Positions 7,333 to 15,946 of a stretch of DNA of 44,100 nucleotides are shown in pieces. Source of the DNA: an uncultured Coriobacteriaceae bacterium (GTDB taxonomy: Bacteria; Actinomycetota; Coriobacteriia; Coriobacteriales; Atopobiaceae); NCBI GenBank assembly GCA_902793195.1, contig CADBCS010000022.1, positions 1-44,100 on the forward strand, read 5' to 3'. The position numbers were made by a program, and so were the translations under genes. Each line of letters starts with the position of its first letter. Position 1 is the first letter of the stretch. The notes beneath the pieces were generated by a model, which saw only the letters and a program-made list of their open reading frames with translations, had not been told where the DNA came from and did not search any database.

Positions 7333-9799
7333 ACTTCCTGCGTGCGCGCCCGCGTCCGTTGGCCTTGGGCTTCTTCTCCTTGCCCGGGCACTCCATGTTG
7401 ACGCACAGGCGCCAGGGACCGCGCTGGGTCGTGACCTCCACCATGGGGGCGCCGCAATCCGGGCACGTCTCGCCCAGCGCATGCAGCTCGCCACGGGCAG
7501 GTAGCGGATAGCTGGTCCCGCACTCGTCGTAGTTCTCGCAGCGTATGAACCGCTTGCCGGTGCGCTCGCTCTTGTGCGCGATGAGGCTGCCCGTCCTGCC
7601 TGCCTCGGCACAGGCTTGGCACTCGCCCACCCTAAGGTCGGGCTCGTAGTTGGTGGGGCAGGCGGGGTTGATGCAGAGCTCGTAGGCCCTCTGGCGGAAC
7701 GGCTGCACCTTGACACGCGGCGCCCCGCACTCGGGACAGACGGCGTCCAGAGGAGAAATGCGACCCTGGGGCACCGGATAGGTCACGTCGCAGTCCGGCC
7801 AGCCCATGCAGCCCACAAACGAGCCGCGCGTCTTGGCGGAGGACTTCATAACGAGGTCCTTGCCGCACTTGGGACACACGCCCACCTTGGCGTCGGCCGT
7901 CACGGCGTCGGCGATCTCGTTGCCCAGGTCGTCCTTGTGATCGATGAGCTTGTCGATCCACTCCGAAAGAACCGCCCGCGAGCGCTCCACCACATGTTCC
8001 TGCGTGTCGGCGCCCTCGCTCACCCGCGTCATGCTCTGCTCGAGCTCCGCCGTCATCTCGGGGGTGGTGATGGGCGGCGCGTACTCGTGAAGCGCCTTGA
8101 TTACGGCCATCCCCAGCTGGCTGGGCTCAACTGGGTCGTTCTTGAGGTACTTCACGTCGTAGAGGCGCTGGATGATGCTCGCCCGCGTGGACTTGGTCCC
8201 CAGCCCGCGACGCTCCATCTCCTGGATGAGCCTGCCCTGACTGTAGCGCGCCGGGGGCTCGGTCTGCTTGGCGTCGAGCTTCATGGACCGTACGTCGCAC
8301 ACGTCGCCGACTTCGAGCGCGGGCAACTGGTCGTCCTTCTTGAGGCCGTAGGGGTAGATGGCTCTAAAGCCGGGCTTGACCAGCACCGAGCCCGACGTCA
8401 CGAACGGCTCGCCGCCAATGTCGAGGCTCACCTTTGTGCCCTCGCTCACCGATGCGTCCATGAGCGTCGCCAAAAAGCGCCTGGCGACGAGATTGTACAG
8501 CTTCCACTCGGCCGGCTGCAGCTTGTGCGGGTCGGCCGGCGCCGTGGGATAGATGGGCGGATGGTCGGTCGTCTCCTGCTTGCCGCGCGTTGCCGTGAGC
8601 TTGTCCTGCTTGAGCAGCTGCCCACACACCGGCGCGTACTCGGGTACGGTCGAGAGCGTCTTTACGCAGTCGCGCAGGTCCAACGACCGCGGGTACACCG
8701 TGTTGTCCACGCGCGGATACGAGATGAGGCCGCTCATGTACAGCGACTCGGCCAGGCGCATGGTGCGCGCAGGCGAGAGGCCCTCGCTCGCCGCCGCGGC
8801 CTGCAGCGACGTGGTGTTGAACGGTGCGGGGGGACGCTGGGTGCGCGCCTTCTTCGCGACGTCGGTAACGCGCGCGGTCTGGGTGTCGCGAACGTGCGAG
8901 AACGCGAGCTCGGCCTCCCCCTTGTCCTTGAAGCGAGCGGTGGCATGTGTCGTCTTGAACGGGTCGGAGTCGTTGTGCGTCAGCTCACCCGATATGACCC
9001 AGTAGTCCTCGGGCACGAAGCGCTCGCGCTCCTCCTCCTTCTCCACCACAAGCGCGAGCGTGGGCGTCTGCACGCGACCGGCGGAGCGCACGTTGCCAAA
9101 GCCGCCCCTGCGCGCGAGGGTGAGGTAGCGCGTGAGCACCGCACCCCACACCAGGTCGATGAACTGGCGGCTCTCGCCGGCATCGGCAAGGTCCTGGTCC
9201 AGCTCGACCAGATTGTTGAACGCGTGGTCGATCTCGGCCTTGGTGAAGGCGGAGTAGCGGGCGCGGCTCACCGGGGCATCCGGCGCCACCATGCGTATCT
9301 GGCGCAGCGCGTCGGAGCCGATGAGCTCGCCCTCGCGGTCGAAGTCCGTGCCGATGATGATCTCGTCGGCCTTCTTCGCGAGGTTCTTGAGCGCCCGGAT
9401 GATCTCCTTCTCGGCGGGGAGCTTCTCGATGGGAGCCCACACTAGGTAGGGCAGGCTTGGAACCTTCCAGCCCTTGATGTCGATGCCGTCCGCCAGGAAG
9501 GGCTTCCGCTTGGTGTCGTAGGGCGGGCGCGCCAAGGTGTCTGGGACGTTTACGGGCATGACCTCGCCATCGGTGGAGATGCCATACCACCCCCGCTCCC
9601 CGTCGTACTTGAGCTCCTTGGGAAAGTCCGGCGCAAGGATATGTCCCCGAAGACCGATGGTGACCCACTCCTCGCCGCCATGCTGGAAGCGATAGATGGG
9701 CGTGTTGTACACCTTGTCGGCCTTGGGACGACCGACGTCGCACAGCAGGCGCCCAATTTGCGTGGCCGCATCATTCTTCTCGGTTACGACAAGCTTCAC
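7331..9799 (-). CDS. topA: Type IA DNA topoisomerase (archaeal-type topoisomerase I)
   Basis: Relaxes negative supercoils through a 5'-phosphotyrosine intermediate. The 822-residue chain begins with a Toprim domain (MKLVVTEKND, IIGTDFDREGELIG), followed by the gate domains and the active-site motif GLISYPRVDN with Tyr near residue 360. The C-terminus carries four Cys4 zinc-ribbon modules between about residues 645 and 805 (CPKCG, CPECG, CQAC, CPDCG starts) and a basic Lys/Arg tail. The sequence type is closer to archaeal topoisomerase IA/Top3 than to E. coli TopA, as seen in many Coriobacteriia. Translation starts at GTG 9799 behind GAGGAGG. Confidence 0.92.
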   Translation of the reverse strand: MKLVVTEKNDAATQIGRLLCDVGRPKADKVYNTPIYRFQHGGEEWVTIGLRGHILAPDFPKELKYDGERGWYGISTDGEVMPVNVPDTLARPPYDTKRKPFLADGIDIKGWKVPSLPYLVWAPIEKLPAEKEIIRALKNLAKKADEIIIGTDFDREGELIGSDALRQIRMVAPDAPVSRARYSAFTKAEIDHAFNNLVELDQDLADAGESRQFIDLVWGAVLTRYLTLARRGGFGNVRSAGRVQTPTLALVVEKEEERERFVPEDYWVISGELTHNDSDPFKTTHATARFKDKGEAELAFSHVRDTQTARVTDVAKKARTQRPPAPFNTTSLQAAAASEGLSPARTMRLAESLYMSGLISYPRVDNTVYPRSLDLRDCVKTLSTVPEYAPVCGQLLKQDKLTATRGKQETTDHPPIYPTAPADPHKLQPAEWKLYNLVARRFLATLMDASVSEGTKVSLDIGGEPFVTSGSVLVKPGFRAIYPYGLKKDDQLPALEVGDVCDVRSMKLDAKQTEPPARYSQGRLIQEMERRGLGTKSTRASIIQRLYDVKYLKNDPVEPSQLGMAVIKALHEYAPPITTPEMTAELEQSMTRVSEGADTQEHVVERSRAVLSEWIDKLIDHKDDLGNEIADAVTADAKVGVCPKCGKDLVMKSSAKTRGSFVGCMGWPDCDVTYPVPQGRISPLDAVCPECGAPRVKVQPFRQRAYELCINPACPTNYEPDLRVGECQACAEAGRTGSLIAHKSERTGKRFIRCENYDECGTSYPLPARGELHALGETCPDCGAPMVEVTTQRGPWRLCVNMECPGKEKKPKANGRGRARRK

Positions 9800-9851
9800 G
9801 TGACCTCCTCATGGTCTTCGCCATGGTTGCGGAGCGCGGCGAATCTGCGCG

Positions 9852-10643
9852 CTAGTCCTTTTCCAGCTGGTGCTCGGAGTACTCCTCGCGCGTCCAATAC
9901 AGGGCCTCCTTGCCGTCCCTCATCACGATCACGCGGCGCGCCACGGCAAGCGACACCTCGTACAGGGCGAGCATCACGGCATACATGAGAATCATGGTGA
10001 TGGGAGACGCGTCGGGCGTCACGATGCCGCACAGCGCGAGCAGGCCCACGTACACGTAGCGCCACTGCCCGCGGAAGGCACGGTAGGGCACGATGTGCAG
10101 GATCGAGAGATAGAAGATGATGAGTGGCAGCTGGAACGCGATGCCAAAGCCCACCTCGAGCAGCATCACGATGGACAGGTAGTCCTCCGCGTTGACCGTT
10201 GCCGTGGCGAACTGCGTTATCTGCTCGATGAGCCAGCCAAACGCCGCGCGCTGGATGACCAGGTAGCAAAAGACCATGCCCAGGAAGAACAACGCCACCA
10301 TGGCAAAGAGCGTGGGCGTGACCCAACGCCGCTCCTTCTCGGTGAGGGCGGGCAGGAAGAATCCCAGCACCTGCCACAGGATGATGGGCGTGCACACGAT
10401 GATGCCAAAGAACAGCGACACCTTAAAGCGAATCGAGAAGCCACCCAGGGCGGTGAGCACCGTAAGCTCCGACCCCTCGGGAAGGATCGTCTTTATGGGA
10501 TCGAGCATGATGTCGATGAGCGTAGGCGAGGCGAAGTAGACCACGATCGCCGCGACGATCACCGAGACCACGATGATGGTGAGGCGACGACGGAATTCGG
10601 CCAGGTGGTCGAACAGGGGCATGCGTGCTGGACCTATGGGCAT
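9852..10643 (-). CDS. tatC: Sec-independent translocase subunit TatC
   Basis: The twin-arginine signal-peptide receptor of the Tat translocase, in the cytoplasmic membrane. The 263-residue chain starts with the conserved MPLFDHLAEFRRRL motif and has six predicted membrane segments. FSIRFKVSLFFGIIVC and the EVGFGIAFQLPLIIF motif with a conserved Glu are characteristic. The C-terminus is charged. It follows tatA by 21 bases. The ATG at 10643 lacks a strong ribosome site; the ATG 7 codons later (10622), which starts the family consensus, is an equally good alternative. Confidence 0.95.
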   Translation of the reverse strand: MPIGPARMPLFDHLAEFRRRLTIIVVSVIVAAIVVYFASPTLIDIMLDPIKTILPEGSELTVLTALGGFSIRFKVSLFFGIIVCTPIILWQVLGFFLPALTEKERRWVTPTLFAMVALFFLGMVFCYLVIQRAAFGWLIEQITQFATATVNAEDYLSIVMLLEVGFGIAFQLPLIIFYLSILHIVPYRAFRGQWRYVYVGLLALCGIVTPDASPITMILMYAVMLALYEVSLAVARRVIVMRDGKEALYWTREEYSEHQLEKD

Positions 10644-10664
10644 GGCAGTGTGGGTGCGCGGCGC

Positions 10665-11237
10665 TTAGGCCTCGTCGCTCCCGTCCTCCTCTCCAACCGT
10701 CTGGACATCCAACGACTCCTTGGCCTCGTCGGCCAGGGTTCGCGAGCTCTTGCGCGAGGTCATGGCATAGAGCGACGCCGCGCTGGAATGCTGGGGCTGG
10801 TCGTCGGCGGCCGGCTCGTTGGCCTGCACATCCTCGACAACCGGACCCTGCACCTGGGACTCGTCCGCCTGGGGCGCCTCGCTCGCCACAGCTGCGGCCT
10901 CGGCAGCCTCCGCCTCGGCCTTCAGGCGTGCGCGACGCTCGGCGAAGGTCTCGCGACGCGGTGCCTCTTGCTGCTCCGACGACGGCTCCCTGTCGGCGTC
11001 CTCGTCAAAGCGCGCCTCGGCATCGCGGGCCCGCTGCTTTGGGGACTTCTCCAGCTCCTCCGAGGCGGGATCCATGATGTTGGTCTGCACGACCTCGGTA
11101 AACCCATCGGATGCCTCTCGGAACTGCCTGAGCACCCGACCAAGCGTCCTGCCCATGCCCGGAAGCTTGTCCGGGCCAAAGAGCAGGAACGCAAAGACAA
11201 CTATGATTACGAGCTCGGTCTCTCCAATGCCAAACAC
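10665..11237 (-). CDS. tatA: TatA/TatB-family translocase subunit
   Basis: A Tat translocase pore component of 190 residues. It has a single N-terminal membrane helix (residues about 6-20, GETELVIIVVFAFLLFGP), the hinge FGPDKLP, an amphipathic helix GMGRTLGRVLRQFREASDGF, then about 140 residues of acidic, Ala/Glu-rich sequence that look disordered. The N-terminal GxGxxEL pattern could be either TatA or TatB, and no second copy is visible here. GTG at 11237 follows a GGGAAGG site, and tatC follows 21 bases after its end. Confidence 0.9.
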   Translation of the reverse strand: MFGIGETELVIIVVFAFLLFGPDKLPGMGRTLGRVLRQFREASDGFTEVVQTNIMDPASEELEKSPKQRARDAEARFDEDADREPSSEQQEAPRRETFAERRARLKAEAEAAEAAAVASEAPQADESQVQGPVVEDVQANEPAADDQPQHSSAASLYAMTSRKSSRTLADEAKESLDVQTVGEEDGSDEA

Positions 11238-11279
11238 GCGTCATCCCTTCCCTGTGCGTCTCGCCCAACGACTCAATCG

Positions 11280-11591
11280 CTAGCAGGCGCCGAGCTCTTT
11301 GTCGACGCCGAGCAGGGAGAGCACGCGGGCGACGTTGCGCTGTGGGTTGACGACGACAAGCGACACGCCGTCCTGGCTGGCGCGGTTCTTCGCGCCGACC
11401 AGCACACCGATGCCCGTCGAGTCGATGTAGGGCACCTGCGCGAGGTCCACGCGGACGTTGCGCTGGGCACCGCTGGAAATGGCGTCGTCAATTGCCGACC
11501 GAAGCTCGTCCGCGTTGGAGACGTCGACCTCTCCCGCAACGGACACCACGGTGGTTGACTCCTGTGTGATTTTGCTTACCTGCAGGGACAC
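11280..11591 (-). CDS. STAS-domain anti-anti-sigma factor-like protein
   Basis: A 103-residue single STAS domain of the SpoIIAA/RsbV type. The phosphorylatable Ser lies in VPYIDSTGIGVLVG, with the family EVDVSNADELR segment before it. In partner-switching systems such proteins bind and sequester an anti-sigma kinase when dephosphorylated. No SpoIIAB/RsbW kinase, phosphatase or sigma factor gene is next to it, so its partner must be elsewhere. GTG at 11591 has GGAGG 5 bases ahead. It lies 13 bases after the TPR gene, likely co-transcribed. Confidence 0.9.
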   Translation of the reverse strand: MSLQVSKITQESTTVVSVAGEVDVSNADELRSAIDDAISSGAQRNVRVDLAQVPYIDSTGIGVLVGAKNRASQDGVSLVVVNPQRNVARVLSLLGVDKELGAC

Positions 11592-11604
11592 GGCATCCTC
11601 CGTT

Positions 11605-12504
11605 CTACAAGCTCAGGCCGGTCTGGTTGTTGAGCGTGCTCGTGAGCCCCGACTCGGGTGTGCCCTTGAGCTTGTCGGCACCGGCGTCACCGGCATCGCT
11701 GGGCGAGGAGACCTTGGAGTTGAGCGCTATCAGGCGCGAGTTCGCGTATGACTTCGCACCATACTCGTTGTTCTCGTCGGTCTCGATGGCCTTCTTGTAG
11801 GCGTCGTTCGCCTTGTCGGTCTCCATCTGCTGCTCGTACAGCATGCCAAGGTTGGCCCAGACCAGCGGATAGTCGGGGTTCTCCTTTGCGATCTTCTCCA
11901 GGGACGCAATCGCCTCGTCGGTATCGTCCATGTAGTACTGGCACAGCGCACGGTCCACCTGCGCAGCCTTGGAATCGTTGAGATTGAGATAGCTCTCGAA
12001 GTACGACACCGCCTTCTCGAGAATCTTCTTGGAGTATTCCTTCTCCTCGTCGGTCGTGATGCTGTACTTGGCGCTATAGCCCCAGTTCATATACTTGTTG
12101 GCCAGGTTGAGCAGCGTGGCGAGGTTCTTCGGGTCCTCCTTGAGGCGCTTGTTGAGTGACTCGATCTCCTTCTTGTTGTCCTCGGCCAGAGTCTTGAGCT
12201 GCTCGTTGTCCGGAACCTTGGCGAACTCGTCGGCGTCCTTCTCCTCGTCCTTCTTCTCGTCGGACTTCTTCTCGCCGTCCTTGTTCTCGTCGGACTTCTC
12301 GCCGTCCTTGTTCTCGTCTGAGGCGGTCTCGTCGGTCTGCTCCTGGCTCTCCTGCTCGCCGGTGTCGTGCTGAGCGAAGATCGACGTGAGCGACGGAAGC
12401 ATCATGGACAGTGCCATGACCACCGCAAACACACCGATGACCACCTTCGTGCCGGTGGACATGTTACTTCTGCCGTCGAGCTCCTTCTTTGGCTTGTTCG
12501 CCAT
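11605..12504 (-). CDS. Membrane-anchored TPR-repeat protein
   Basis: A 299-residue protein with a cytoplasmic N-terminus (MANKPKKELDGRSN), one membrane helix at about residues 20-40 (VVIGVFAVVMALSMMLPSL), then a strongly charged linker with repeated DENKDGEKS-like units. It continues with tetratricopeptide repeats from about residue 95 (LKEDPKNLATLLNLANKYMNWG, ENPDYPLVWANLGMLYEQQ). TPRs mediate protein-protein contacts; the partner is unknown. ATG at 12504 follows GGAAGG. It leads the minus-strand run containing the STAS and Tat genes. Role in the envelope is inferred from topology only. Confidence 0.85.
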   Translation of the reverse strand: MANKPKKELDGRSNMSTGTKVVIGVFAVVMALSMMLPSLTSIFAQHDTGEQESQEQTDETASDENKDGEKSDENKDGEKKSDEKKDEEKDADEFAKVPDNEQLKTLAEDNKKEIESLNKRLKEDPKNLATLLNLANKYMNWGYSAKYSITTDEEKEYSKKILEKAVSYFESYLNLNDSKAAQVDRALCQYYMDDTDEAIASLEKIAKENPDYPLVWANLGMLYEQQMETDKANDAYKKAIETDENNEYGAKSYANSRLIALNSKVSSPSDAGDAGADKLKGTPESGLTSTLNNQTGLSL

Positions 12505-12566
12505 GATTACCCGCCTTCCAAACACTGATACACATCGCCGTGCGATATGGCCTTCTTAGTAATGCC

Positions 12567-12587
12567 CTTGACGTATCGGACGTCAAG
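12567..12587 (-). promoter_or_regulatory. Perfect palindrome overlapping a candidate promoter of the TPR gene
   Basis: CTTGACGT-5-ACGTCAAG, two perfect 8-bp arms, lies about 63 bases upstream of the TPR start. On the minus strand its TTGACG arm makes a -35-like hexamer with a weak -10 (ATTACT) after 17 bases. It could be an operator; the binding protein is unknown. Confidence 0.4.
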
Positions 12588-12669
12588 CAACGAGCGACAC
12601 GTTTGCCCATTCTACATAACTTGTGACCTCATGGGGCAAATACCACATCGCGTTCGCATAACGCGGCCA

Positions 12670-12856
12670 CCGCCAGCAGGTTGCCCAAAGGAGATAGCCG
12701 GAGCAGAAGCTTGTCCGGCGCAGTTCCGCAGCGAGGTGAGGACTGTTGAGCATGGACAACTTCTGCGCCGGCTCCATCGTGGCGCCACTACGCAGCAAGG
12801 TGAGGACTGTCCGGGCACGGGCAACCCCTGAGCCGGTTCTTAACCGAGTCGGTCCA
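12670..12856. repeat. Nested direct and inverted repeats in a 365-bp intergenic region
   Basis: The only intergenic stretch over 300 bases (12505-12869) contains two direct units starting at 12728 and 12792 (64-bp period). Both begin GCAGCRAGGTGAGGACTGT and continue with a GG-CAAC-CTG-GCCGG pattern. Upstream, 12695-12715 is an imperfect inverted copy of the first unit's second half, giving a stem of about 19 bp, and 12670-12686 weakly mirrors the second unit. No convincing coding sequence, terminator or known riboswitch motif was seen. Confidence 0.6.
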
Positions 12857-12869
12857 ACGGTCGCCGTTC

Positions 12870-14150
12870 CTACGCCTGCGCGCGGGCGAGGCGGGCCGAG
12901 ACGAGCTTTACCACCAGCACGAACACGTCGAGCGCGGCATCGAGGTCGGCAAGCGACGGGAACGTGGGGGCGATGCGGATGTTCGTGTCTTTGGGGTCCT
13001 TACCATAGGGCCACGTGGCACCGGCGCCGGTGAGCGTCACGCCAAGGTCGGCCATGAGCGCAACGATGGCCTTGGCCGAACCTTCTGGGCCGTCAAACGA
13101 GACGAAGTACCCTCCGCGGGGTTTGGTCCATGTGGCAATGCCCAGGTCACCCAGGCCCTCCTCGAGCTTTCTCTGCACCAGGTTGAAGCGCGGGCGCAAG
13201 ATCTTGGCATGCTTCGCCATGTGTGCGCGAATCCCGTCCACGTCGCGCAGGAAGCGTACGTGCGCAAGCTGCGAGATCTTCTCGGGACTCACCCGCTCTA
13301 TGGCAAAGGCGGCACGCAGCTCGGCGATGTCGCTCGGACTGGCCGTGACGAACGCCATGCCCGAGCTGGGGAAGGTCACCTTAGCGGTCGAGGCGAACTC
13401 GTACACGAGGTCGGTCGCACCCGCCTGCTCCAGCGCGTCGAAGATGTTGAGAAGCTCGTCGGCCTGCTCTCCCAGGTCGTGGACGACGTACGCGTTGTCC
13501 CAGAAGATGCGGAAGTCCGGGGCGGCGGGCTTGAGCGCCGCGAACCGGCGAACGACCTCGTCCGAGTAGGTGATGCCCGTGGGGTTGGCGTACTTGGGCA
13601 CGCACCAGATGCCCTTGACGGTGGGATCACCCTCAACCAGCCGCTCCACCTCGTCCATGTTGGGACCGTCCGCGCGCATCTCGATGGGGACGTTGGTGAT
13701 GCCGTAGCGCTCGGTCACGGCAAAGTGTCGGTCGTATCCGGGGCAGGGGCACAGGAACTTGACCTCGCCCTGCACACACCACGGTACGTTGCCCCCGATG
13801 CCGTGGGTGTAGGCGTTGACCACCGTGTCGTGCATGAGGTTGAGGCTCGAGGAGCCGCTCACCACCACGTTGGCCGCGTCCACGCCCAGAAGCTCCGCGG
13901 CGAGGCGACGGGCCGAGGGAAGACCGTCGGGAAAGCCGTAGTTGTCGGCGGGCACGCCCTCGTCCACGAGCGACGAGGTGCTCGTGAGCATGTCGAGCAT
14001 GGGACGCGCGAGGTCGGTCTGCTCCACGCTCGGCTTTCCGCGCGCCATGTCCAACTTGAGCCCGCGGGCGCGAACCGCATCGGCCTCCTGCTCGAGCTGG
14101 GCAATGAGCGCATCGAGCGCCTCGGCTCCCATGGTTGTGTATGCAGACAT
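12870..14150 (-). CDS. Aspartate aminotransferase, MocR-like (Asp_aminotransf) type
   Basis: A pyridoxal-phosphate enzyme of fold type I, 426 residues. The LDMARGKPSVEQ motif, DNYGFPDGLPSARRLAAELLG, SGSSSLNLMHD, the CPCPGYDRHF segment and KYANPTGITYS identify the group formerly called aminotransferase MocR, now known as a class of aspartate aminotransferases. The PLP Lys is in EFASTAKVTFPSSG, near residue 256. It probably exchanges amino groups between aspartate and 2-oxoglutarate in the cytoplasm. ATG at 14150 has AGGAGG ahead. It follows nhaA and the 86-residue gene on the same strand with a 53-base gap. Confidence 0.9.
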   Translation of the reverse strand: MSAYTTMGAEALDALIAQLEQEADAVRARGLKLDMARGKPSVEQTDLARPMLDMLTSTSSLVDEGVPADNYGFPDGLPSARRLAAELLGVDAANVVVSGSSSLNLMHDTVVNAYTHGIGGNVPWCVQGEVKFLCPCPGYDRHFAVTERYGITNVPIEMRADGPNMDEVERLVEGDPTVKGIWCVPKYANPTGITYSDEVVRRFAALKPAAPDFRIFWDNAYVVHDLGEQADELLNIFDALEQAGATDLVYEFASTAKVTFPSSGMAFVTASPSDIAELRAAFAIERVSPEKISQLAHVRFLRDVDGIRAHMAKHAKILRPRFNLVQRKLEEGLGDLGIATWTKPRGGYFVSFDGPEGSAKAIVALMADLGVTLTGAGATWPYGKDPKDTNIRIAPTFPSLADLDAALDVFVLVVKLVSARLARAQA

Positions 14151-14203
14151 AACTGTTACCTCCTAAGACTGTCGCTTCACTTATGTCCGTTGGGCGGTCC
14201 GTG

Positions 14204-14464
14204 CTATTCCACCGTGCCGTACAGATAGGCCCATCCGTGCGCGGTGATGATGGAGTTGAGCTGATCGCACAGGCGGTAGCGCTTGTACGTTCCCGCGGGA
14301 AGCAGCTCCACCACCTCCATGAGGTCGGGCGAGAGGTCGTTGACCTCAGCCCTCACCAGCACGTCCATGCGCGGCACGGCCTGCGAGGGATTGGTTTTGT
14401 ACAAGTCCTCCACGAGCCGCTGCAGCTCGCCGTATTCCTCTGCCGGGTTTGAGGGAGAAATCAC
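14204..14464 (-). CDS. Conserved-looking small protein overlapping nhaA
   Basis: An 86-residue protein that I do not recognise. It begins at GTG 14464, which overlaps the nhaA stop as GTGA, with AAAGGA 7 bases ahead. The sequence is a mix of helix and strand with no membrane segment or signal peptide (ISPSNPAEEYGELQRLVEDL at the start, a Tyr-rich AHGWAYLYGTVE end). Its translational coupling to nhaA is the best clue to function. It is embedded in a longer open frame (up to 15415) that is only the shadow of nhaA. Confidence 0.7.
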   Translation of the reverse strand: MISPSNPAEEYGELQRLVEDLYKTNPSQAVPRMDVLVRAEVNDLSPDLMEVVELLPAGTYKRYRLCDQLNSIITAHGWAYLYGTVE

Positions 14465-15903
14465 GACTTGATCCTTTCGCGATGGTTGCGGTTGGCAATT
14501 ACCACGTCGGCAATGCGCACGAACGCCACGCCGATGACTGCAGACGTCACAGACCCCACCAGAATGGCGCACTTTGCCGCCATCACCTGGCCGGGGTCGA
14601 CGAATGCAAGGCCTGCGATGAGGATGGACATGGTGAATCCCAGCCCACCCATGATGCCCACGGCGATCACCTGCATCCAGTCGACGTGTCGCGGCAGCTT
14701 GGCAAACCCAATGCGCACCAAGAGGACCGTAACGAGGATGATGCCGACGGGCTTGCCGATGACCGCGCCGAAGAAGGCTCCTTGGGTGATCGAGTTGCCA
14801 ACGATGTCGAGGATGTTGACTCCCACCAGACGCACCTGCGCGTTTGCGAAGGCGAACAGGGGCAGCACGAAGAAGTTTACGAACACCGCAATGTATTCCT
14901 CGCAGCGGAGCAGGGGCGGTGTGACGTGGTGCATGACGCGCTCCACGACCTGCGCGTCGTCGGTAAAGTCGTGCTGGCCCAGCACGTGCGACTCGTCGTC
15001 GTAGCGGTCGTCCAACTCGGTGGCCCACACGTCCAGCCAGTCGTGCAGTGACGAGAGGCGAATGTCGGTACGAGCCGGCAGGAAGAACGCCAGGATGACG
15101 CCGGCAAGCGTCGCATGGATGCCCGACATGAGCATGCAGAACCACAGCAACAGGCCCACCACCATGTAGGGCTTGAGCGAGTAGACCTTTGCCCCGTTGA
15201 TCATCGCGAGCACGAGGATCGCACCGAGCGAGGCCGCACACCACGAGATGTGCGGCGTCTGGCCATAGCAGATCGCAAGCACGACGATGGCGAGGATGTC
15301 GTCGGCGATGGCGAGCGTCTGGAAGAACACCTTGGTCTCGGGGGCGATCCTGTCTCCCAAAAGCGACATGACGCCCAAGGCGAAGGCGATGTCGGTGGCG
15401 ATGGGGATCGCCCATCCGCTTGCCGTCTCGCCATGGTTGAAGAGAAGGAATATGAGTGCGGGGACCGCCACCCCGCCCACGGCGGCGAGCATGGGCAGCG
15501 CCGCCTGCCGGGGGCGCCGAAGCTGGCCGACCGTCATCTCGTACTTGAGCTCTATGCCCACCAGGAGGAAGAAGACCGACATGAGGCCGTCGTTGACAAA
15601 CGCCTCGATGCTCATGCTCGCGACGATGGGGCCAATGTGGAAGCCCACCTGGTACTCCAGGACCTCCTCCACCACGTGATGGACGGGCGAGTTGGCCACG
15701 ATCACGGCAAGGATCGCCGCAAACACCATGGCAAAGGCCGCGATGGTGCCGTTGGAGGTGATGCCCTCGAACACCGACCGCTGCTCGATTCGGCGTATGA
15801 CCGCCGGCTCGTCAAAGATGAACCGGCGCATGCTCGCGGTGTCGTCAAGCTCGGAAACGTCGGGAATCTCCTCCTCGACCTTCTCTGTGTTCAACAATCC
15901 CAT
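14461..15903 (-). CDS. nhaA: Na+/H+ antiporter NhaA
   Basis: Exchanges external protons for internal Na+ (or Li+) in the cytoplasmic membrane. The 480-residue chain has about 12 membrane segments. The ion-binding Asp pair is in LAIADDILAIVVLA, with the preceding IATDIAFALG motif and the GIELKYEM segment typical of NhaA. A soluble insertion of about 60 residues (LDDRYDDESHVLGQHDF region) lies between two membrane segments, and an N-terminal acidic extension precedes the first helix. The ATG at 15903 has GAGGAGG 5 bases ahead; an ATG 11 codons upstream is less well supported. Divergent from degV. Confidence 0.95.
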   Translation of the reverse strand: MGLLNTEKVEEEIPDVSELDDTASMRRFIFDEPAVIRRIEQRSVFEGITSNGTIAAFAMVFAAILAVIVANSPVHHVVEEVLEYQVGFHIGPIVASMSIEAFVNDGLMSVFFLLVGIELKYEMTVGQLRRPRQAALPMLAAVGGVAVPALIFLLFNHGETASGWAIPIATDIAFALGVMSLLGDRIAPETKVFFQTLAIADDILAIVVLAICYGQTPHISWCAASLGAILVLAMINGAKVYSLKPYMVVGLLLWFCMLMSGIHATLAGVILAFFLPARTDIRLSSLHDWLDVWATELDDRYDDESHVLGQHDFTDDAQVVERVMHHVTPPLLRCEEYIAVFVNFFVLPLFAFANAQVRLVGVNILDIVGNSITQGAFFGAVIGKPVGIILVTVLLVRIGFAKLPRHVDWMQVIAVGIMGGLGFTMSILIAGLAFVDPGQVMAAKCAILVGSVTSAVIGVAFVRIADVVIANRNHRERIKS

Positions 15904-15916
15904 GGGCACCTCCTCA

Positions 15917-15946
15917 ATGTCATCATAGTACCGCAACAGCTATACT
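15917..15946 (+). promoter_or_regulatory. Weak candidate promoter for the DegV gene
   Basis: A good -10 hexamer TATACT (15941-15946) is preceded at 18 bases by a poor -35 (ATGTCA). It lies in the 118-bp divergent region between nhaA and the DegV-family gene and would give a leader of about 70 bases. Confidence 0.3.

Noticed and set aside
7574..9445. 623-residue frame antisense to topA
   Set aside because: No family motif, high His/Arg/Leu shadow composition, opposite a gene with intact Toprim and zinc motifs.
12583..12798. 71-residue minus-strand ORF in the intergenic repeat region
   Set aside because: No ribosome site, unusual Trp/Cys-rich composition, and it runs through the repeats.
12661..12869. 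T-box or other riboswitch leader
   Set aside because: No AGGGTGGWACCGCG core, antiterminator or following aminoacyl-tRNA/amino-acid gene; only unexplained repeats can be claimed.
14465..15415. Long in-frame extension upstream of the 86-residue gene
   Set aside because: The 5' part of this frame is the +1 shadow of nhaA; the ribosome site and GTGA overlap define a start at 14464.
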